A stretch of DNA of 64,000 bases from Sulfolobus tengchongensis (GCF_036967215.1 NZ_CP146016.1:2295337-2359336); one strand, 5' to 3'; counted from the stretch's first letter, positions 1 to 9,947 are shown. The notes: generated by a model from the sequence alone, not told the origin. A program made the numbers and translations.

Positions 1-6
1 TATTAG

Positions 7-729
7 ATGAGTAATGTTAAAATAATAATAAAGAAAGATTTAAGCAATTTACAAGGCGCTACATTTATAACAGGATTTAGGACAATTGGAGAAGTAGGCT
101 ATTTAGCAACTAGGCATCTGGCGTTAAAGAGAAATATGGAAAGAATAGGATATGTTGTAACCAAATATTATAGAGATGTCACATTTCTTGATGAATATGG
201 ACTTGCAACACCTTTTGATATTTTCTATGATAAGGAAAAACATTTAATTCTTTTACTTAACCATATCCTACCATTCCAACGTGAATGGAACGATTTTGCT
301 AATGCAGTAATTAAATGGGTCAAGGGAGTATCCGTGAATAACGTACTTTTAATAGGTGCATTGGATAAAAGATATAAAGTAGGTAATGAAAATTTAAAGT
401 GGTTAAAAACGTCAAAATGTAATATGAATTTAGATTATCCTCAGTTAGATAAACAATTATTAATGGTAGGACCACTGGCACTATTTACTTTGCATGCAGA
501 GATCGAAGATTTACCAGCTTTGGTATTATTACCTTATGCAGATCGTGAAAGAACAGATCCAGTAGCAGCTGCGACTGCAATAGAGGTTCTAAATAAGATA
601 TTAAATTTAAGCGTAAGTGTAAATGAGCTGTACGAAGAGGCAAAAAGAATTGAAGAGGATTTGCAAAAACAAATGGAGTTATTACAGAGGGAATTATCAA
701 GAGGAGGCACTGATAGAGTTTATATGTAG
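7..729 (+). CDS. PAC2 family protein (proteasome assembly chaperone-like)
   Basis: A 240-residue protein whose N-terminal half has the PAC2 pattern ([16 protein letters not shown] near residues 23-38, then alternating strands and helices). PAC2 proteins are related to eukaryotic proteasome-assembly chaperones, but archaeal members have no firmly assigned substrate. The C-terminal 40 residues are helical and charged. The 3' end overlaps the convergent tgtA gene by 33 bp. A proteasome beta gene lies 2.4 kb away, which is suggestive only. The family call is from sequence pattern; the role in proteasome assembly is inference. Confidence 0.7.
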   Translation: MSNVKIIIKKDLSNLQGATFITGFRTIGEVGYLATRHLALKRNMERIGYVVTKYYRDVTFLDEYGLATPFDIFYDKEKHLILLLNHILPFQREWNDFANAVIKWVKGVSVNNVLLIGALDKRYKVGNENLKWLKTSKCNMNLDYPQLDKQLLMVGPLALFTLHAEIEDLPALVLLPYADRERTDPVAAATAIEVLNKILNLSVSVNELYEEAKRIEEDLQKQMELLQRELSRGGTDRVYM

Positions 730-2208
730 ATTTAGTTTTTCACAATTAACTAATTCTACTTTTTGATAATTGTTCCTACGTATAAATTCTAATATTTTAT
801 TTTTTATATCAGTTATTATATCTTCATCTATTTCTTTTGGTGCTTCAAACTGTGATAGTGGGTAAGATTCTGCTAATTCTAATGGTATTAGACCAAAAAA
901 TGGAACCGCTAGAAATACATCACCCTTATCACTATTAGCTAGACTATCTTTAATCTTCTGTTTATAATCGTAAATTGTCTCGCTTACTATTCTATCATAA
1001 CAATATATCGTAATTTTTTCATTCTTTTTAGTATATCTAGTTAAGAATTTAGAATATCTCAAGATTTCTGGTCTATATAAGGAGTTAACGTCATATAAGA
1101 ATATTCCTTTTGCATCACCTCTTATTCTAGGATCATATTTTTCTAAATATTCACTATATTTAAGCAACCTTTTGAATGCAGTATATACTGCGGGATGTGA
1201 ATAAGCTTTCTCTTGAAGATACTCAAAAAGCCTTCCTTCTTTTATTGCTTGCTTTGTAGCCTTTATTTCTTCTGAAATAGTATAAAGGTTATGTATTGCT
1301 AATAATCTAGTTCTAGTCTTTTTATCTAATTCGAGCAAATCCTTTGGAGTGTGTTTAGAACATACTGGACAAGAACAAGGGAAGTATTCTAGGTCTTCTA
1401 ATTTATATACGCGTGATCTAGTTATGTATCTATTATCTCTTGCATATATTATGTATGAAGCTGAATCAAAGCTATCAACTCCTAATGCTACCGCAAATGG
1501 GATGATATGTGGTAGTCCTCCTCCAAATAGATGGAAGGGAATTCCTCTTTTTATATTAGACTTTGCAGTGTATATCATATCAACTACTATATCATACATG
1601 TAGTGCTCTAAAAGTACTGTTGGGCTTCCAAGTGCTGCCATATTATATATTTCTTCAAAATTTATTAGTTCTTTCGCTGAAAATTTAATAAGATCTAAGA
1701 ACCTTCCTCCTTGTATAGGGTATACCCAAATCATGTCGTTATTATTGGAATTTTTTGTAATTATATCGGAAGCCTCTTTTGCTCGCCTTAAGGTCTCGTA
1801 TACTGTTTCTCTAGCGTTATCATAATTGTCTATATTTCCTGTAGGTAAATCCAATATAACAGCTATATCTGGTTTTATTTTAAGTTGATACTTTACGATT
1901 TCCTCATTAGATATTCCTATGTCTCCATATTCTAGAATTTGGTACGCACCAGAGTCAGTCATTATTACCATATCTTCAGAATTTAACTCCGTGTGTATAT
2001 CATTTTTTACTACGTTGTATTTATACAGCATATATGAATTTGTAATAAAATTCTTAAATCCAACATTTTTTATTTCGTTTATTGTAATCTCATCCTTAAA
2101 TACGTTAACCACTGGAAAGAATACTGGTGTTTCTATGTTGCCATGTTTTGTTCTTAATATTCCTATTCTTGCTGCTAAATCCTCGTATTTAACTTCAAAT
2201 ATCGTCAT
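697..2208 (-). CDS. tgtA: tRNA-guanine(15) transglycosylase (archaeosine)
   Basis: Exchanges guanine 15 of archaeal tRNAs for preQ0, the first committed step of archaeosine formation on tRNA. The TIM-barrel domain carries Asp85 in MTDSGAYQ and Asp248 in SFDSASY, matching the two catalytic aspartates of the family. A zinc site is formed by Cys278, Cys280, Cys283 and His306. At 503 residues it is about 80 shorter than the Pyrococcus enzyme and I see no clear C-terminal PUA domain. The ATG overlaps the stop of the upstream Sm-like gene by 4 bp, so the two are probably co-transcribed. Confidence 0.93.
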   Translation of the reverse strand: MTIFEVKYEDLAARIGILRTKHGNIETPVFFPVVNVFKDEITINEIKNVGFKNFITNSYMLYKYNVVKNDIHTELNSEDMVIMTDSGAYQILEYGDIGISNEEIVKYQLKIKPDIAVILDLPTGNIDNYDNARETVYETLRRAKEASDIITKNSNNNDMIWVYPIQGGRFLDLIKFSAKELINFEEIYNMAALGSPTVLLEHYMYDIVVDMIYTAKSNIKRGIPFHLFGGGLPHIIPFAVALGVDSFDSASYIIYARDNRYITRSRVYKLEDLEYFPCSCPVCSKHTPKDLLELDKKTRTRLLAIHNLYTISEEIKATKQAIKEGRLFEYLQEKAYSHPAVYTAFKRLLKYSEYLEKYDPRIRGDAKGIFLYDVNSLYRPEILRYSKFLTRYTKKNEKITIYCYDRIVSETIYDYKQKIKDSLANSDKGDVFLAVPFFGLIPLELAESYPLSQFEAPKEIDEDIITDIKNKILEFIRRNNYQKVELVNCEKLNLHINSISASS

Positions 2209-2645
2209 AAGCCTAATTCCTTTTTCTTTTTGTTTATATAATCGTTGTATAAATCATAAATTCTTTGGGCCATAGGACCACTTCCTTCTACACCGTTTTG
2301 TGATACTTTAATTCTTTCTAAGATTGTTACTATTCCGGTTTCTTCATATACCTTTATATCAGCTGATCTCAAATTTAGTGATCTTTCAACTAATTCTGCA
2401 AACTCTCTTGGCTCGAATAGGGGTGGATTCTTTATTATGATCTCGGAGATTATATTCCCATTTATCATTAATTTATAGAAAGTGTTATTGTTTTCATCTT
2501 TTACATTTGTCAAGCTTATAATAAATGGCGAAAGCTCATATGCGTAAAGTTGACCAGTATATGTTTTACCGTTAGTTGTCTTTATCACTATCGTTTTATC
2601 TATTAAGTTATTTAATTCACTCGCTATTCTTCTTCCACTACTCAT
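2205..2645 (-). CDS. Sm-like archaeal RNA-binding protein (SmAP3 type)
   Basis: A 146-residue Lsm protein. Residues about 10-75 form the Sm fold ([19 protein letters not shown] as Sm1, then [12 protein letters not shown] resembling Sm2). An extra C-terminal domain of about 70 residues follows, as in the longer SmAP3 proteins of Sulfolobales. Sm rings bind U-rich RNA. The gene is immediately upstream of tgtA (4-bp overlap), a pairing that links RNA binding with tRNA modification. It diverges from rpo8 across a 46-bp gap that must hold both promoters. Confidence 0.85.
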   Translation of the reverse strand: MSSGRRIASELNNLIDKTIVIKTTNGKTYTGQLYAYELSPFIISLTNVKDENNNTFYKLMINGNIISEIIIKNPPLFEPREFAELVERSLNLRSADIKVYEETGIVTILERIKVSQNGVEGSGPMAQRIYDLYNDYINKKKKELGL

Positions 2646-2691
2646 ACTATAGTCCCCAATAACGTTAATAAATTAAAACTTAAATAGTAAT

Positions 2692-3087
2692 ATGATGGAA
2701 TCAAAGGCACAAGAAATTATTCTAGATTGCGAAATAAAAAATATAGAAAAGGGTAGTCTAAAGAATTTATCAATAGTAAAGATGTCATGTAATGATATTG
2801 ACGTAAATTTTGATATAATTGATAATATTAATATATTCAAGGAAAATGAAAAAGTAAAGATGCTTCTTTCTAAGAGTAAACCAATATACACTAGTAATGA
2901 TTTTTGCGCACATGGATATATTGTAACTGAGCTTAAAGATACCAGCATAACAGCCGATGCAAGATACACTATGATAATTTCATTGTTTGGGTTATTAGTA
3001 AAGATAAGTAATAAAGATAGTTTACTTAGATTGTTTCAATTTCATGTTATGGATCATATATATTTCTGTGTAAAGAAAAACACTTAA
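2692..3087 (+). CDS. rpo8: RNA polymerase subunit Rpo8 (RpoG)
   Basis: Small OB-fold polymerase subunit orthologous to eukaryotic Rpb8, found among archaea mainly in Crenarchaeota and Korarchaeota. I recognise the Sulfolobus sequence from the SKAQEIIL start, the [13 protein letters not shown] core and the [10 protein letters not shown] end. Two ATG codons stand at 2692 and 2695. An AT-rich TATA-like stretch at 2664-2674 would put transcription start at the ATG, implying a leaderless mRNA. The stop overlaps the stop of the convergent proteasome gene by 4 bp. Confidence 0.88.
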   Translation: MMESKAQEIILDCEIKNIEKGSLKNLSIVKMSCNDIDVNFDIIDNINIFKENEKVKMLLSKSKPIYTSNDFCAHGYIVTELKDTSITADARYTMIISLFGLLVKISNKDSLLRLFQFHVMDHIYFCVKKNT

Positions 3088-3674
3088 TATGGGATAAATG
3101 TGTTTTTGTAATTTCCTTGTCTATCCAATGTTGCGACATCTATCCCATCTCCTGAAGTCACATCACGTTCGATAGACGCTTTTACAGCTTTTGTAACTAA
3201 TTGTATTGCAGTATCTAAATTCATCTTTGGATTATATTCTGACTCTAATACTCCTATTGCAATTCTTGCTCCAGAACCTACCGCGGCGTAATTATCTTCA
3301 ATTAACGAACCTATAGGATCTAGTACGTATAATTGTGGACCTTTATCATCAACTCCTCCAAATAGGATTTCTGATATGAATGGCATTATCTTATACTGGT
3401 ACAAGATTACCGAAAGTAGTTTAGCCGCAGCATGAACAGAAATCGGCTTACCAGTTGAAATTTCATAATATTTTATTTCTACATTCATTATTCGAGTTAA
3501 GGTTTGTAAGTCACCATATATACCAGCTCCTGCCATGAGGAATTTGCCTATTTTATAAACCTTTTTAGCTTGTTTACTTAATACATAACCACCGTAACTT
3601 AATCGCCTTTCTGATGCTAATACTATACCATCATCTACCTTTATACCAACAGCAGTTGCAGGTAATTCTTCCAT
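3084..3674 (-). CDS. psmB: Proteasome beta subunit, probably the non-catalytic paralogue
   Basis: A 20S proteasome beta-type subunit of 196 residues with the N-terminal hydrolase fold and the conserved GSGARIAIG and [11 protein letters not shown] segments. The start reads [13 protein letters not shown]. Aligned on the conserved VGI, the position of the catalytic Thr1 is Ala6, and position 17 is Glu instead of Asp, while Lys33 is kept. Sulfolobales encode two beta paralogues. These substitutions suggest this is the structural rather than the proteolytic one, unless processing occurs before Thr7. It lies downstream of hisS with a 34-bp gap containing a TATA-like element. Confidence 0.88.
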   Translation of the reverse strand: MEELPATAVGIKVDDGIVLASERRLSYGGYVLSKQAKKVYKIGKFLMAGAGIYGDLQTLTRIMNVEIKYYEISTGKPISVHAAAKLLSVILYQYKIMPFISEILFGGVDDKGPQLYVLDPIGSLIEDNYAAVGSGARIAIGVLESEYNPKMNLDTAIQLVTKAVKASIERDVTSGDGIDVATLDRQGNYKNTFIPY

Positions 3675-3708
3675 AAAAGTTACCCATACACATATTCATA
3701 AATGCCAT

Positions 3709-4989
3709 TTATAACATTTGTTTTATTGCTTCCTGAACTTTCTCTAGTGATATGGTGAGTTGTTTTCGTGTATTCAAGTTCCTTATAGTCACTTCATTCT
3801 TCTCAAGTTCTTGCTGGCCTATTATTATTGCAATTTTGAATCCTTGAGACGCATAATATGGTAACAGCTTAGAAAGAGGCTGATCTTTGCTATTTAGCAC
3901 TACCTTATATCCTTCCTTTCGTAAGATTCTCGAAATTAATATCATAGTTAAGATTGCATCTTCTGTCATACCTATAACTACTATGTTAGTCGGTTCTTCT
4001 ATCTTTATATCTTTAATTACCAACAACGTTCTCTCAACTCCTATAGCAAACCCTATTGCAGGCGAGGGTAAACCGCCATAAAGTTCAATAAGCTTATCAT
4101 ATCTACCTCCCCCTGCGATACTAAATTGCACTGAAGGATGAAGAACTTCAAAAATTAAACCCGTGTAATATGCTAGCCCTCTTACAAAACCCAGATCTAT
4201 TTTAAAATTCATATTTAATCTATTTAGAACATGTGCTAATTGATATAGATATAGAATTTCATTTTTAATATCTAATCTACTAACTTCTTCAATTTCACTC
4301 AGTGATTTCAATTCTTCCATTTTTAAATCCTTCTTAGATAAGATATCATGAAGAAAGTTTACTACAGTATTATCTTTAATAACGTTTTCGATAATTTCTA
4401 ACGCCTCATTAATTTTGTTTTTATCTATTAAATGTAGAATATGCTCTTGCAAACTGTCATTAATGTTATATTTATCCATGATCTTTCTAAATATACCAAT
4501 ATTATTTATTTTGATTATAATATTATCGGAAAGGCCGAGTTTATCATAAAAGTTGTATAGTAAGTCCAAGATCTCTAGATCAGCTAAAATGGAAGAATCC
4601 CCTATCATCTCAACTCCTGCTTGTCTAAATTCTCTATACCTACCATATTGTGGTTCATCGTATCTGTAGACTGTTCCAAAGTAAAACAATCTCACTGGCT
4701 TAGGTGAACTTTGTAGATATTTAATATAAGCTCTCGCTACACTTGGTGTTATCTCTGGCCTTAACGCTAACTCCCTATCAGCTTTATCTTTAAATACGTA
4801 CATAGTATCTCTTAATTCCTCTCCACCTTTGAGTGCAAATAGTTGAAATTCCTCTACAATAGGAGGTATAATTTCTGAATATCCATATTTTGTAACTAAA
4901 TCTCTAAACGTAAATTCTATGTATCTTATCTTTTCTGCATCTAGTCCAATATAATCCCTCATTCCCCTAACTGTTTCAAAACCTACCAT
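3709..4989 (-). CDS. hisS: Histidyl-tRNA synthetase
   Basis: Class II synthetase of 426 residues that charges tRNA-His. Visible are motif 2 (GRYREFRQAGVE, residues about 116-127), the histidine-specific GLAYYTGLIFEV segment, motif 3 (FAIGVERTL) and a C-terminal anticodon-binding domain (residues about 335-426). Length fits the family. It starts 8 bp after the stop of the small hypothetical gene at 4997-5365, so the two form an operon. Confidence 0.96.
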   Translation of the reverse strand: MVGFETVRGMRDYIGLDAEKIRYIEFTFRDLVTKYGYSEIIPPIVEEFQLFALKGGEELRDTMYVFKDKADRELALRPEITPSVARAYIKYLQSSPKPVRLFYFGTVYRYDEPQYGRYREFRQAGVEMIGDSSILADLEILDLLYNFYDKLGLSDNIIIKINNIGIFRKIMDKYNINDSLQEHILHLIDKNKINEALEIIENVIKDNTVVNFLHDILSKKDLKMEELKSLSEIEEVSRLDIKNEILYLYQLAHVLNRLNMNFKIDLGFVRGLAYYTGLIFEVLHPSVQFSIAGGGRYDKLIELYGGLPSPAIGFAIGVERTLLVIKDIKIEEPTNIVVIGMTEDAILTMILISRILRKEGYKVVLNSKDQPLSKLLPYYASQGFKIAIIIGQQELEKNEVTIRNLNTRKQLTISLEKVQEAIKQML

Positions 4990-4996
4990 AACTCAA

Positions 4997-5365
4997 TCAC
5001 TTTACCATCTTTATTTCTGATAATGTATAATAGGTTACATCCCCATATTTATCAACTATTGAGACGTAAAGTTCCATATTCATCAATTTTGACTGATGCA
5101 ACTTTTCCAAAATTTTCTTAAAGCTGATTTTTTCATTTTCATCAACTATTAATATAGTAGCAGTGAATTTACCATTTTCCTTGTCTTTTATTATAAGTGA
5201 CTTCTCGTCCATTCCATCGATTACTACTCTACCTCTTTGTTTTAAATCGACAAAGACATTAACCTTGTTCCAGTTTACAGAATAGATGATATTATCTGTT
5301 AATTGTTTTGGTGAATTTAACGCAAGATATAATTTATCCAGAATAGTTTCGTCTTTCTCACTCAT
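4997..5365 (-). CDS. Conserved-looking hypothetical protein
   Basis: About 122 residues, no family recognised. It is soluble and mixed alpha/beta, with a basic QRGRVVIDG segment in the middle. The frame also has an ATG at 5401, but I prefer the ATG at 5365 (MSEKDE). A TATA-like element on this strand lies about 23-26 bp before it, whereas a promoter for the longer form would have to lie inside tfb3. It shares a 54-bp divergent promoter region with tfb3 and is followed by hisS after 8 bp. Confidence 0.6.
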   Translation of the reverse strand: MSEKDETILDKLYLALNSPKQLTDNIIYSVNWNKVNVFVDLKQRGRVVIDGMDEKSLIIKDKENGKFTATILIVDENEKISFKKILEKLHQSKLMNMELYVSIVDKYGDVTYYTLSEIKMVK

Positions 5366-5419
5366 GATAGTCACTTTATCTAAAATAAGTATATTCCCCA
5401 TAAAAGTTATGTTAAAATT
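5366..5419. promoter_or_regulatory. Shared divergent promoter region of tfb3 and the hypothetical gene
   Basis: The 54 bp between the two starts hold overlapping TATA-like elements: AAGTATATTC at 5387-5396 for the rightward gene (start 5420) and its complement for the leftward gene (start 5365). Both imply leaderless or nearly leaderless transcripts. An AGTTTC hexamer at 5345-5350 fits the A(N)TTTC motif reported for UV-inducible Sulfolobus promoters, but it lies about 40 bp upstream of the TATA element and inside the divergent gene, so its role is uncertain. Confidence 0.5.
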
Positions 5420-5929
5420 ATGGAATGTCCCATATGTGGTTCAGCAGAGATAATATGGAATGACAAAGACGGTGAAGTAGTCTGTAGCAAGTGTGGAACA
5501 GTAATAGACAATATTTACTATTATAACAGAAATGGTGATCATAATACTACAGAAGTGATTATTATCGATAACAGTTTTTATAAAGATGAAATAAAAATTA
5601 AACAAATAAGAATCAAAAAATTTTTAAGAAATCATATCAGTAAAAAGACAGATCCATACGAAATTATCTTGAATTCAATGTTACTTGATGAGGAATATAG
5701 AAAAATATATAAATTATTGTATGAGGAGGGAATTCTGAGCGGATTGAAAGCAAAAGGTCAAATAGCGCTTCTTGTTTATTTTAGATTTATGCATAGCAAT
5801 AAATACATTGATATTCTGAAAAAATTAGAAATAAGATATGAACTTCTTAGAAAAAAGCTTAAGAAAATCGGGAAAAAGAGAATAGCCTTACTTTTCGATA
5901 AACTTAACGATGAGATAAATGGTAGATGA
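5420..5929 (+). CDS. tfb3: TFB3, truncated TFB paralogue
   Basis: A 169-residue protein with a TFIIB-type zinc ribbon (Cys3, Cys6, Cys22, Cys25) but far too short for the two cyclin folds of a normal TFB. The rest is lysine-rich and helical. This is the architecture of TFB3, a transcription activator that is strongly UV-induced in Sulfolobus and required for the DNA-damage response (pili and DNA-exchange genes). The function is known for the family and inferred here. A leaderless start at 5420 is supported by the TATA element at 5387-5396. Confidence 0.85.
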   Translation: MECPICGSAEIIWNDKDGEVVCSKCGTVIDNIYYYNRNGDHNTTEVIIIDNSFYKDEIKIKQIRIKKFLRNHISKKTDPYEIILNSMLLDEEYRKIYKLLYEEGILSGLKAKGQIALLVYFRFMHSNKYIDILKKLEIRYELLRKKLKKIGKKRIALLFDKLNDEINGR

Positions 5930-5940
5930 TTGGAGTAAAA

Positions 5941-5978
5941 TTTTTATATAACCTTTTTTAAAGACACAGTGGAAGGTG
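5941..5978 (+). promoter_or_regulatory. thsB promoter and ribosome binding site
   Basis: TATA box TTTTTATATA at 5941-5950 lies about 26 bp before a predicted start of transcription near 5972. GGAAGGTG at 5971-5978 is a Shine-Dalgarno-like site 6 bp before the ATG at 5985. This favours the ATG over the in-frame GTG at 5976. Confidence 0.65.
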
Positions 5979-5984
5979 CGTAAA

Positions 5985-7649
5985 ATGGCAACAGCTACAG
6001 TTGCAACTACCCCCGAAGGTATTCCCGTAATTATTTTGAAGGAAGGATCAAGTAGAACTTATGGAAAAGAAGCATTAAGAGTAAATATTGCAGCAGTGAA
6101 AGCAATAGAAGAAGCATTGAAAAGTACTTATGGCCCACGCGGAATGGACAAGATGCTTGTTGATAGTTTAGGCGATATCACAATAACTAATGATGGTGCA
6201 ACTATTTTAGATAAGATGGATCTACAACATCCAACGGGTAAGCTATTAGTGCAGATTGCTAAAGGTCAAGATGAAGAAACCGCTGATGGTACTAAGACTG
6301 CTGTAATTCTAGCAGGTGAGCTAGCCAAGAGAGCTGAGGAATTATTGTATAAGGAAATTCATCCAACTATAATTGTTAGTGGATATAAGAAGGCAGAAGA
6401 AATAGCATTAAAGACGATTCAAGAAGTTGCTCAACCAGTAACTATAAACGATACTGACGTACTTAGGAAGGTTGCTTTAACATCTTTAGGTAGTAAAGCA
6501 GTTGCAGGAGCACGAGAATATCTGGCTGATCTCGTAGTAAAGGCTGTAACACAAGTTGCAGAGCTAAGAGGAGATAAATGGTACGTTGATCTAGATAACA
6601 TACAAATAGTAAAGAAACATGGTGGTAGTATTAACGATACGCAGTTAGTATATGGTATTGTAGTAGATAAAGAGGTCGTACATCCGGGTATGCCAAAGAG
6701 AGTTGAAAATGCGAAAATAGCACTTTTAGACGCACCGTTAGAAGTGGAGAAGCCAGAATTAGATGCGGAGATTAGAATTAATGATCCAACGCAAATGCAT
6801 AAATTCTTAGAAGAGGAAGAAAATATTTTAAGAGAAAAAGTTGACAAAATAGCTGCTACTGGTGCTAATGTTGTAATTTGTCAAAAAGGTATTGACGAGG
6901 TAGCGCAGCACTATCTAGCAAAGAAAGGTATACTAGCTGTAAGAAGAGCTAAGAAGAGTGACTTAGAAAAACTTGCCAGGGCTACTGGAGGAAGAGTTGT
7001 ATCTAACATTGACGAGCTAACGTCACAAGATTTAGGATATGCCGCATTAGTAGAGGAGAGAAAGGTAGGAGAAGATAAAATGGTATTTGTAGAGGGTGCA
7101 AAGAATCCTAAGTCAGTCAGTATATTAATAAGAGGTGGTTTAGAAAGAGTGGTAGATGAGACTGAAAGGGCTTTAAGAGATGCTTTAGGTACTGTGGCTG
7201 ATGTGATAAGAGATGGAAGAGCTATAGCTGGTGGTGGAGCAATAGAGATAGAAATTGCTAAGAGATTAAGGAAGTTTGCTCCACAAGTTGGAGGTAAAGA
7301 ACAACTAGCCATAGAAGCGTATGCAAATGCAGTAGAAGGTCTGGTCATGATACTAGCTGAAAATGCAGGACTAGATCCAATAGATAAGTTAATGCAATTA
7401 AGGAGTTTGCATGAGAATGAAGCCAATAAGTGGTATGGGCTTAATTTATTTACTGGAAACCCGGAGGATATGTGGAAACAAGGTGTTATAGAGCCAGCCT
7501 TAGTGAAGATGAACGCTATTAAAGCAGCAACAGAAGCTGTTACATTAGTACTAAGAATAGATGATATTGTAGCAGCAGGAAAGAAGAGTGGAAGTGAAAC
7601 TGGAGGTAAAAAGGAGGAAAAGAAAGAAGAATCATCTTCTGAAGACTAA
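5985..7649 (+). CDS. thsB: Thermosome beta subunit (TF55 beta)
   Basis: Group II chaperonin subunit of 554 residues, which folds proteins in an ATP-driven octadecameric or hexadecameric double ring. Features seen: [11 protein letters not shown] near residue 48, the nucleotide-binding DGTKT at 101-105, [10 protein letters not shown] near 405, and an acidic Lys/Glu/Ser tail. It is very close to Sulfolobus TF55 beta. An ATG start is chosen on the ribosome binding site. Its own strong TATA box and short leader fit a heat-regulated gene, although no specific heat-shock operator is visible. The 3' end overlaps the convergent ATPase gene by 4 bp. Confidence 0.96.
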   Translation: MATATVATTPEGIPVIILKEGSSRTYGKEALRVNIAAVKAIEEALKSTYGPRGMDKMLVDSLGDITITNDGATILDKMDLQHPTGKLLVQIAKGQDEETADGTKTAVILAGELAKRAEELLYKEIHPTIIVSGYKKAEEIALKTIQEVAQPVTINDTDVLRKVALTSLGSKAVAGAREYLADLVVKAVTQVAELRGDKWYVDLDNIQIVKKHGGSINDTQLVYGIVVDKEVVHPGMPKRVENAKIALLDAPLEVEKPELDAEIRINDPTQMHKFLEEEENILREKVDKIAATGANVVICQKGIDEVAQHYLAKKGILAVRRAKKSDLEKLARATGGRVVSNIDELTSQDLGYAALVEERKVGEDKMVFVEGAKNPKSVSILIRGGLERVVDETERALRDALGTVADVIRDGRAIAGGGAIEIEIAKRLRKFAPQVGGKEQLAIEAYANAVEGLVMILAENAGLDPIDKLMQLRSLHENEANKWYGLNLFTGNPEDMWKQGVIEPALVKMNAIKAATEAVTLVLRIDDIVAAGKKSGSETGGKKEEKKEESSSED

Positions 7650-9271
7650 AGAATTTTTTTAATTTTTATTATCATTGGTATTTTTAGATTAGGTGAACTA
7701 ATTATAGCTTCTCCTATATCTAACTTATCTAAACTTTGAGTTAGTCTTTCATCTAACGATAAGGCCTCTTTAATTGCCTTTTTATCTACATCTGACTTTA
7801 TGGAATGAATAATCTTTATGTTAGTATTTTTCAAGACGTTTTGTGAAAGTAGTGATGGTGATTGTGTGATAAAACATAATCCTATATTATATTTACGTAT
7901 CTCAGATGCTAATCTGTCCATAAATTCATTTCCATCTTTACTAAAATAGTTTTGGGCCTCATCCAGAATAATAAGTGTTTGTTGATTTATCTTAGATCTT
8001 ACGTGACTTTCTATGAGTAATTTGATCAAGAATAGTGCATACAGTCTTCTAAGCTTAAGATTTGAAATAAAACTCAAATTTATAATACTTGAAGCCTTAA
8101 AATATTCTAGGAAGTTATTAAGTGAAGTCTCGTCTGTTGTATAGAATAGCTTTGTTGCTATTGGGGTAAATAAGATGAATATTTTTCTAAGCAACGCATA
8201 TTTTACGTCTCTCATCCAATACGAAGTGTCCTCTATACTGTTTATTACTTCTAACATCTGATTTAGTGAGAACCTTTTAAAACTTCTCAATTTTAATAGG
8301 ATTGTGTAGAGTAAGAAGCGTTGTGGGTCTGTAAGCTGTAAAACATCCCCTATAATATCCACAGTATCTTCTACATCTAAATCTATTAAGTATAGGGGAT
8401 TTATTTGTACTATGTTATTCTCATCATAAACTATAAACCTGTCTTTTAGGAGTGAGGAATACTCTCCATGCCAATCAAATATTATAACTTTGACTCCCTT
8501 CAAGTTCAACTGAGAAGCTAAAATCATGGAAGTGTTAGTTTTCCCCGATCCCGTACTTCCAAAAATACCTATATGTCTGGTGATATCTTTAGTTCTTATA
8601 CCTACCTTTGTTAACATTGTTCCATTTGTAGCTTCCCCTAACTCTATATCAAAATCTTCAACTACTATATTAGTATTTGTGGGGTTAGAGTAAGTTATCT
8701 CAGATACCATTAAAAATGGATAATTTCCAAAAGCAGATGGAATAGGCAGTACATTTTTTGACGATTGTATAATCTTAAGCTCCAGATGTGGTGCTACTGC
8801 CTTAGTTAATGCTAGAAGATCATTAATTTCTTCTGTAAACTCATCTAATTCTAATTCATTATTATCATCTACAATCTTATAGATTATTAGAGAGGAACCT
8901 AGTTTATTTTTCTCTATTGTAGTGATTACAGCAAATTTGAACTCAGAGTCTTTTCGTGCAATAGCGTTTATGAGATCTCTTAGTTCTCTTTCCAAATCAA
9001 TATTCTTATTTGAATTAGGCTCAACTTTACCTACAATCTTCATAGCTACTCCGGTCACAGATTTACCATCGTATGAAACGCTGAATATACCATTTTTTGT
9101 ATAATATTCGTTAATTTTAAACTTAATTTTATTTCTTAGTAGGCCGATTATAACAACTCCTAAGATCATTGGAATAACATATAGCATCAAATTAAAATGA
9201 ATTGTATTATAAAATAAAATACCTATACCTACTATTATTATTAAAATTGGTCCAACTAGATTTCTATTCAT
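7646..9271 (-). CDS. Membrane-anchored HerA/VirB4-type ATPase (CedB-like)
   Basis: 541 residues. Two hydrophobic helices at about 6-22 and 28-46 anchor it in the membrane. A HerA/FtsK-type ATPase domain follows, with Walker A GSTGSGKT (about 238-245), the HerA-like WHGE (267-270), Walker B LIILDEAQ (about 433-440) and a polar FITQS sensor strand. This is the architecture of CedB, the motor of the crenarchaeal DNA-import (Ced) system, but a genome has several HerA-family ATPases and I cannot decide the orthology. It sits 1.7 kb from tfb3 and is the last gene of the fbp/S17e operon. Confidence 0.75.
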   Translation of the reverse strand: MNRNLVGPILIIIVGIGILFYNTIHFNLMLYVIPMILGVVIIGLLRNKIKFKINEYYTKNGIFSVSYDGKSVTGVAMKIVGKVEPNSNKNIDLERELRDLINAIARKDSEFKFAVITTIEKNKLGSSLIIYKIVDDNNELELDEFTEEINDLLALTKAVAPHLELKIIQSSKNVLPIPSAFGNYPFLMVSEITYSNPTNTNIVVEDFDIELGEATNGTMLTKVGIRTKDITRHIGIFGSTGSGKTNTSMILASQLNLKGVKVIIFDWHGEYSSLLKDRFIVYDENNIVQINPLYLIDLDVEDTVDIIGDVLQLTDPQRFLLYTILLKLRSFKRFSLNQMLEVINSIEDTSYWMRDVKYALLRKIFILFTPIATKLFYTTDETSLNNFLEYFKASSIINLSFISNLKLRRLYALFLIKLLIESHVRSKINQQTLIILDEAQNYFSKDGNEFMDRLASEIRKYNIGLCFITQSPSLLSQNVLKNTNIKIIHSIKSDVDKKAIKEALSLDERLTQSLDKLDIGEAIISSPNLKIPMIIKIKKIL

Positions 9272-9296
9272 CTTAAAAATACGTCATAGGTATTAA

Positions 9297-9698
9297 TCAC
9301 AGTCGGTCAACTAAAAGTAAGGAATTTTTAGTGAGAACTAATCTTTCTTCATTGCTTGAAATTCTATATGGCAGGAAATTTACATCTTTGTTATTACCTT
9401 TACAGCATTCTATAAGATATAATTTATTTGCTTTCTGTTTTTCTTCTCTAACATAATTTAAAGCGTCCTTTATTTGTTCAAACTGTGATAGAAGAAGTAA
9501 AAAAAGTATCCTTCTATTTTTTACTTTGATTGGACCCTTGAAATTGAAGTAAAAATAACAAGCTTGTCTAATTACACTCTCTGATGGTATATTCGGTAAA
9601 ATTTGTGAGATGCAATTACTATCATCTTTGATTAATAAGGATAAATCTATATTGTCCGGTTTATCAAGTTCAACTATTCTTATATTTAGTATGTTCAA
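9297..9698 (-). CDS. Possible KEOPS subunit Cgi121-like protein
   Basis: 133 residues. The middle part (SESVIRQACYFYF, then ILFLLLLSQFEQIKDALNYV) resembles the archaeal Cgi121 core, where a helix of the form HAxxQA is followed by EILxxxxxxxQIxEAI. Cgi121 binds the tRNA acceptor end in the KEOPS complex that makes t6A37. The match is weak and made by eye. Its start overlaps the end of the ubiquitin-like gene by 4 bp, and it precedes the HerA-type ATPase gene by 25 bp. A Pcc1-like KEOPS gene lies elsewhere in the window (19111-19356). Otherwise it would be hypothetical. Confidence 0.45.
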   Translation of the reverse strand: MNILNIRIVELDKPDNIDLSLLIKDDSNCISQILPNIPSESVIRQACYFYFNFKGPIKVKNRRILFLLLLSQFEQIKDALNYVREEKQKANKLYLIECCKGNNKDVNFLPYRISSNEERLVLTKNSLLLVDRL

Positions 9699-9946
9699 CC
9701 ACCATGGTTTACCGGTATTATTTCGATGACGTCATCGTCACTTAACTTCTGCAAGTCACATAATCTCCAATCCTTTCCATTTATTAATACCAGAATCCCA
9801 GATTTTATCTGATTATGCTGATTTAGTATTAAATGTTTTTTCCCATCTATCTTAGACAATACATTAAAAAGATTATTGTCATTTATAGTTATCTCTTTAT
9901 AATTAAATTGAGAAACAAGGGGGCCTTTTAAAATTATCCTTACCAT
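9695..9946 (-). CDS. Ubiquitin-like MoaD/ThiS/Urm1-family protein with GG tail
   Basis: An 83-residue beta-grasp protein that ends in a free Gly-Gly (VNHGG), the hallmark of sulfur carriers and of SAMP/Urm1-type protein modifiers. The SDDDVIEIIPVNHGG end is typical of MoaD/ThiS. The ATG at 9946 is preferred over an upstream in-frame TTG because it begins 1 bp after the S17e stop. Activation needs an E1-like enzyme, and a candidate is encoded at 21279-22157. Whether it works in molybdopterin, thiouridine or protein modification cannot be told from sequence. Confidence 0.8.
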   Translation of the reverse strand: MVRIILKGPLVSQFNYKEITINDNNLFNVLSKIDGKKHLILNQHNQIKSGILVLINGKDWRLCDLQKLSDDDVIEIIPVNHGG

Positions 9947-9947
9947 G

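Noticed and set aside
6431-7426. Long antisense frames within thsB
   Set aside because: They are low-complexity Ser/Leu/Thr shadows of a highly expressed gene.
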